DNA of 64,000 nt from positions 17,883,501-17,947,500 of the forward strand of contig OX031072.1 in the NCBI GenBank assembly GCA_943736015.1, written 5' to 3'. Made by a program: the position numbers and the translations under genes. A model generated the notes under the pieces. The model made no database searches and was not told the DNA's origin. It saw nothing but the letters and a program-made list of their open reading frames with translations. This stretch comes from Tridacna crocea (lineage: Eukaryota; Mollusca; Bivalvia; Cardiida; Cardiidae). Below, piece after piece: positions 59,281 to 64,000 of this stretch. Position 1 is the first letter of the stretch. Each line of letters starts with the position of its first letter.

Positions 59281-62200
59281 ATGATGTCACAAGTGGATAC
59301 AGTAATACGTGGCGGACGTGTGATAGACCCAGGAAATGATGTCGACTCTGTGCTTGATGTGGCGATTAAAGATGGGCGAATATGCATGGTCGGGAGTAAA
59401 TTAAAAATCAAAGCTAAACAAGAATTCGACGCAACGGATTGCCTAGTAACGCCAGGTCTTATCGATGCTCACGTGCACTGCTATCAGTATGCCACACCTC
59501 TTGGTGTTAACCCGGATAAAACGTGTCTTGCACGTGGTGTGACCACTGTAATTGATGCCGGAAGTGCAGGTATTTCCTTCTTTATAACATGTGATATGGG
59601 CCATGTTCTGTAAAAGGGGTTTAATGCATCCGAGAGGAAAAATCCAACCCTTGTTGACAGCCTATCCAGCCTGTGCTGGCTTACTCGGGTTTAGACATGG
59701 TCAGCTTTCTGTGTGTCTAAAGACCAGTCTGCCTCACGCTACAGCCGGTCACAAGTACAACAAGTGGATTTTATGGATCGATAATTATGCGACTGCTTGC
59801 TTGCTATAAAGGAACACGAAGGTAGGTTCAAACCCCTTTTGCTAGAGTATGTCTTATATGTAATATTTTCTTACTTCTTTGTCGTATTTTTACAACTTCT
59901 TTCGTGAATGAAAGAAATATCTCAAATGTCAAGTAGGACCACAAAACTAAATCAAACGTGGCATGAGTACGTTATAGTTTCAGAGAAATTAGTAATCGAC
60001 AGGTTGCAAATTGTTCCAGTCCTATATTCTAATTGTTATATTATATTATATTATAAATACTAGCGGTGTGATAAACAAAGACAAAACATCTAGCAAATCC
60101 AACATTGGCTAGTTGTGGATTCTACATCTATATATATGTTTTGAGAAAAACAAAAACAAGTGCTCATCCAAAATCCTTTACTTGAAGTTTCTTTCTTTTC
60201 GAAATACAATGAAACTTATTCATCTAATTAGCATTAGTTTTGTTATGATAAATAAGTGCATAATGCATTCATGATAAGCAATATGCTTATTTAAAGAAAA
60301 AAGACATTTAAATTTCCATTTTACAGGAGCAAGCACTTTCATGGGACTGAAGAAGTTTATAATTGACAAGTCAAAAACACGAGTGAAATCTCTGCTTCAT
60401 ATTGCGCTTCACGGCTTGGCAGCGTCAGGTTGTGCTGGTGGTGGTAAGTATTGCTTAACTCTTCACAACACGATCCCCAGTTTTAACGACCTTAACAAAA
60501 AAGGCTTTTGAAAACAAAGTGGTAACCAGCATTTTCTCCTTTTCCCACCATGTTTTCTACCTCATGAAATACAAATTTTATCATGTAAACCACATTTTTG
60601 TCATCAAATGCTTGAAATTGGGACCAGTCATATTGTTTTTTTCTTAACTAGAACTTTACTGTATTTGTTGTCACATGCCTTGTCACAACAAATAAGGCAT
60701 CCAGTTTCAGATGATTTTTTTGTTTGTTTATTGTGGCTGTATCCGAATATAGCTGACAGTTAACACGACTATTTATACAACACGTTTAACTTCTAGCTCC
60801 TCTCGTGCCTATACGTTAAGGTAAGAGAATTGACTAAGGATGTGTTGAAATTAATACAAGCTTGTTTAGCAGATAGAGCTTTGGCCTAGGGCAGCCGTCG
60901 GTGGCTCTTTGGTTAACGCTCTGCAGAGTTCTGGATTAAAACAGCCGTCTGTAGATTCTTGAAGCACTGAATAGCTTTGGCCAGGGACAGTCGTCCGTAG
61001 CTCCGTGGTTAAGGCACTAGAATTTTAATCTGGAGATCCCGCAAGTGATTCTCGCTTTCTGTCCTGTGCACGAGGTAATATCACCCTGTTTGGTACAGCA
61101 AAGCAAAAGGGTTTGACACACTGAGAGAAAAGACAGGGATAAATCAGCCGTGGCTGTGATATGATTGAAATAAAAAATCGGCCAACATTTAGCAGTCACA
61201 AAAGGAAAGTTTGAAAATAGCTTTCTTAAGATACGAGTGCGCTGAACAAAAATATATTCATTCTTTCACTATTTTTGAGACTGTTTATATAACATTTTAT
61301 AAGACATACTAGTTCCTCAATTAAGGTTGCCACTAGGGGTTGTGCCACTATTGAACCATATTAATTTTGTAAACCATTCACTTGTGTATTTGTAACAGCG
61401 TCTGGTGGAGAGTCCGACACTCTGGCGGTACTGGACAAGGACACCTGTAGACAATGTATAGAGGAGCACAGGGAGGACATTGTCGGTGTGAAGGTGCGCC
61501 TTCAGTCCTCCGTTTGTTGTAATGGTGAGACAGAGGTAGAGGCTTACAGGTAAGCTCAAGCTATGTGTCAAATCAATTTTGATTAAACAAAGATCATTGT
61601 ATTTGTTGACGGTGTAAATAACAAACGTGATTTGAGTATAGATAATCATACAATCGAGAACTTCACAACTTAGCTGTGGCCTTTTTATTTTTTGGTTGGG
61701 TACAGGTTTTTGTATGTAAAATGTATGCCATCCAAAAAGGTAAAACAGCAATGTTAAGTTTTTTCCAAAAGATAATATGGCTAAGGCAACACCTCGATAC
61801 AAGCGACGTGAATGATTTCTGAAACAAACATCTATAAAATCGAATGACGACCTGGATTTTAGATCTTGAAATCAAATGGCTTTGAGTTCGAATTCTTGCT
61901 TTGCCAAGACCAATCTTGAGCCATGTCAAAAGTAGAAAGCATTTTTCTGTCGTAGATTTATACATGGATAAAAGGGCGAACTGTCCATGATTTCCTGATC
62001 AAAATAAGAACAGTCCCTTGACAATTTTGTTTATAGATATGTCAATAAGAAATACGAGCATAGAATGATTATTGGTTCACATACGTTTAAAGACCATTAT
62101 ATGGGAACATTTCCTCACTGGATGTAGAGCGCATATAGATCTATCTTGATCAAAGACTGTCACGAGGAATCGGTCGCAGTAGGTTGAGAAGAATATTGAG

Positions 62201-63483
62201 CAGAGTATTGGTAAAAGGAAGTTTAGGAACGCATGCTGGGTGCACTTGCCACAGCAATGAATATAGATCTACACACAAAAAGTAAAAAAATACAAACTGA
62301 AACAGATTATGCCGACCGAAAGTTTAAAAAAGAGGGGGGGACACATTTACAGGTCCCTTCGGGGAAACTAAATGGGCGTAAGAGCGGGGTAGGGAGAGCA
62401 TCGGGGATCAAGATTTTGTAATAATTTTGGTAAAAGACCAAATGCCTTTTTGCCCCTAACCATTCGAGGTAGACTCTAGCTCCGCTTTTCTTTCTTTCAC
62501 ACACGCAGAGAAGATTTTTGTTTTGGAAACGAAAAACTTTTGACTTTAAAGGACCTGCAGAGGGCATATTCGAAATAGGTTTAAATGATCTCGCAGAAAG
62601 CTTTTGTTTGAAGAAACTTGAGCAGAGTTGTCTGAATGGTGGTCTATAAACGGATAAATAAAAATGTTGTTATCGGCGGCCAGCTTGGTTGATTTTAGAA
62701 ATGATCGAGCAACGCACAATATGAATAAGTGTGACAAAATTATCTTTCTTGCACTATTTGGGCCAGGAGTCTCTTTTCATGAAAATAAAGACGACATAAA
62801 CAGCGGCCATCATAGTTGATTTCAAAAATTACAAAAATGGTGGAATAGTACACGTAGCAAACAAATCATGACAAAAAAAGCATGGCAGACGAACATGCCT
62901 TAATACTTCATCAATATTTTTTTCCAGAGTGAGACCCTTTGTATTTGCAGGCTTTAATATATTTTTTAACTTATTCAAATAACTTAAGAAACAAGAAACC
63001 TTGTAACCACAAAAAGTCTCGATCTAATCTGGAAAAAGTCTCGACCAAGGTCAACCTGCGCAATCTAAGCAGGTTGACCTAGGCCGAAACTTTGTGTAAT
63101 AGGCATATTTATTGTTTTTTAGAGAACTATTCTGCTTCAAGATTCAGCCAGATTTTAGAAAACAGGTTACCATTTTCTCTGACGAATTGCTTGGTTTAAT
63201 GTAGTACGATGACGCACTAAACCTCCTCTCTCCAGTTTGCCACTCATAATGTTAATCTGATGCATGCAACACCTCTTTTGACTGAAACCATCCTACTTTC
63301 AGACTGCCTTATCAGTTTCTGAGCAATTTAAAGTTCCACTTATATGTTAATCTGCTGCATGCAACACCTCTTTTGACTCAAATCATCTTACTTTCAGACG
63401 TGCCTTGTCAGTTTCTAAACAGTGTAAAGTTCCACTTATGGTACACCATGTGGATTCCCGTATACCTTCACAGACTTATGGAG
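59281..63483 (+). CDS. deacetylase-type metal-dependent amidohydrolase (Atu3266/EF_0837-like), first 4 coding exons
   Basis: Member of the dihydroorotase/dihydropyrimidinase amidohydrolase superfamily: a TIM barrel whose two metals are bridged by a carboxylated lysine and which cleaves amide or ester bonds. Exons: 59281-59569, 60327-60443, 61399-61549, 63398-63483, all GT-AG in agreeing phase (1,1,2,1). The gene runs off the window. VIRGGRVIDP (residues 8-17) and VTPGLIDAHVHCY (56-68) give the HxH pair His64/His66. GVTTVIDAGSAGAS (86-99) and VGVKVRL (164-170), with the likely bridging Lys167, follow. LMVHHVD (199-205) supplies a further metal histidine. It closely recalls bacterial deacetylases of this group; the true substrate in animals is unknown to me. 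The start is a double Met preceded by TAG/ATAAA, possibly an acceptor. About half the usual length is present. Confidence 0.92.
59612..59840. mobile_element. MITE-like element with AAAAGGGGTTT ends
   Basis: Inverted ends AAAAGGGGTTTAAT and TTCAAACCCCTTTT bound 229 bp just after exon 1 of the amidohydrolase. The interior carries TTTCTGTGTGTCTAAAGACC, a relative of the CTGCATGTCCAAAGACC repeat seen near 29250, 36230 and 50230. Confidence 0.6.
60455..60647 (+). mobile_element. hairpin MITE, family A, within amidohydrolase intron 2
   Basis: TTAA at 60455 and 60644. One hairpin arm has been shortened by deletion. It begins only 11 bases after the exon 2 splice donor. Confidence 0.8.
60885..61200 (+). 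repeat. tRNA-derived SINE
   Basis: Two SINE heads in series (CAGCCGTCGGTGGCTCTTTG and CAGTCGTCCGTAGCTCCGTG with GGTTAAGGC A-box-like parts). They are followed by the shared tail GTGGCTGTGATATGATTGAA and an A-rich end. A head duplication or one SINE in another. Confidence 0.55.
61550..63025. other. amidohydrolase intron 3
   Basis: Mostly unique AT-rich sequence with a G-run at 62333. No exon with both splice sites was recognised. Confidence 0.4.
63028..63095. repeat. 68 bp hairpin
   Basis: Arms AAAGTCTCGACCAAGGTCAA and its partner TTGACCTAGGCCGAAACTTT around CCTGCGCAATCTAAGCAGG. Similar design to the family C core, but a different sequence. Confidence 0.65.
63257..63344 (+). pseudogene. dead duplicate of the exon 4 splice acceptor and exon start
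   Basis: An ~88 bp unit is repeated in tandem. The first copy (63257-63344) includes branch region, acceptor CTACTTTCAG and the first ~45 bases of exon 4. The real one follows directly (acceptor CTTACTTTCAG, exon at 63398). The first copy lacks one base (ACTGCC for ACGTGCC), which shifts its frame. Confidence 0.8.
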
Positions 63484-63514
63484 GTAAGTTTTTACCCAGG
63501 GTCCTCTATTAGTC

Positions 63515-63640
63515 ATTTCTTAGGCTGCTAAGGGCAACTCAAGGCCCTTTTGTAGACAGTGAAGATCAAGATCAGACTGCTCAAAAGATGCATTCTGATC
63601 TAAGTTTTAAAGATGATCGCTACAGTTTCATCATTTTTTT
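63515..63640 (+). mobile_element. family C hairpin MITE, partial
   Basis: Left end CTTAGGCTGCTAAGG, arm AGATCAAGATCAGACTGC and partner GCATTCTGATCTAAG. It ends at a run of about 18 T. It lies 30 bp after the exon 4 donor. Confidence 0.65.
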
Positions 63641-63933
63641 TTTTTTTTTTTTCAAAACATTCAGAATTCCATGAAACTTTGTTTGGTGATAGTTTATTAT
63701 CTAATAAAAAAAATAGGAGATAAAGAAGAGGGGGTCACCAGCTTTGCTAAAAATTCTACGAATGTTTCTTTTAGTACGGCAGTTCAGGATGAAATTTCAT
63801 CTATGAAAACTAAGTTTATGTATATTTTATTTTCAAATGACAATAATCATGAGCAAATTTTATCTCATTGTATTGGTAAATGCGACCTGGTAAAGGAGAA
63901 AGAGTTGCGTGTAGACCCTCGTTTTCTGCAAGT

Positions 63934-64000
63934 CTTTACCAAGTGACATAATTTTGGACTAGGCCAAACTGAAAGCATCTGCATCTAAAAGGATGTTTCA
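63934..64000 (-). mobile_element. family A hairpin MITE cut by the window edge
   Basis: TCTTTACCAAGTGACATAAT then TTTTGGACTAGGCCAAACTG and AAAGCATCTGC, the start of a reverse family A copy. Confidence 0.65.

Noticed and set aside
61317-61802. 161-codon - strand open frame
   Set aside because: Longest frame in the region, but it overlaps amidohydrolase exon 3 on the opposite strand, where the + strand frame has clear homology.
35973-63483. CDA and the amidohydrolase as a pyrimidine-metabolism cluster
   Set aside because: The amidohydrolase is closer to deacetylases than to dihydropyrimidinase, and the genes are 9 kb apart on opposite strands; no evidence of a functional link.

Overview
This window is animal nuclear DNA. 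Its genes are split into small exons with GT-AG introns that line up in phase. It is AT-rich and packed with short interspersed repeats. Several repeats look mollusc-like: tRNA-derived SINEs whose tail reads GGCGTTAAACACC followed by CAATCA repeats, elements opening with AACAAGAGGGCCATGATGGC, and ~168 bp central arrays. My best reading is a bivalve mollusc. The species is not determined.

Layout. (1) 1.76-10.74 kb, + strand: the 3' end of a cadherin-repeat gene, eight exons ending in a stop with no membrane segment, with a broken Tc1-like transposon upstream. (2) 14.1-22.9 kb, - strand: an unrecognised gene seen as at least four exon-like blocks, with two insertions of a TIR transposon family nearby. 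(3) 25.83-31.17 kb, + strand: a complete five-exon RANGRF/MOG1 gene whose introns hold more than ten hairpin MITEs. (4) 35.97-50.05 kb, - strand: a complete five-coding-exon cytidine deaminase whose two long introns hold large arrays of ~168 bp repeats. (5) 52.0 kb: a lone Gag fragment of an LTR retrotransposon fossil. (6) 59.28 kb to the right edge, + strand: the first four coding exons of a metal-dependent amidohydrolase of the Atu3266/EF_0837 deacetylase type.

The most striking structure is a population of ~210-230 bp MITEs bounded by TTAA, with CCC...GGG-type ends (piggyBac-like) and a near-perfect central palindrome. There are three families (A, B, C here). A and B share palindrome arms but have different cores. 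Copies often abut and share one TTAA. One pair of A copies shows the whole central hairpin inverted relative to its flanks.

The genes show no operon-like relationship. RANGRF (nuclear import, Ran binding) and CDA (pyrimidine salvage) converge tail to tail. The unknown - strand gene and RANGRF are divergent. Everything here is read by eye. Exon boundaries come from frame, splice consensus and remembered family sequence, not from alignment or transcripts.
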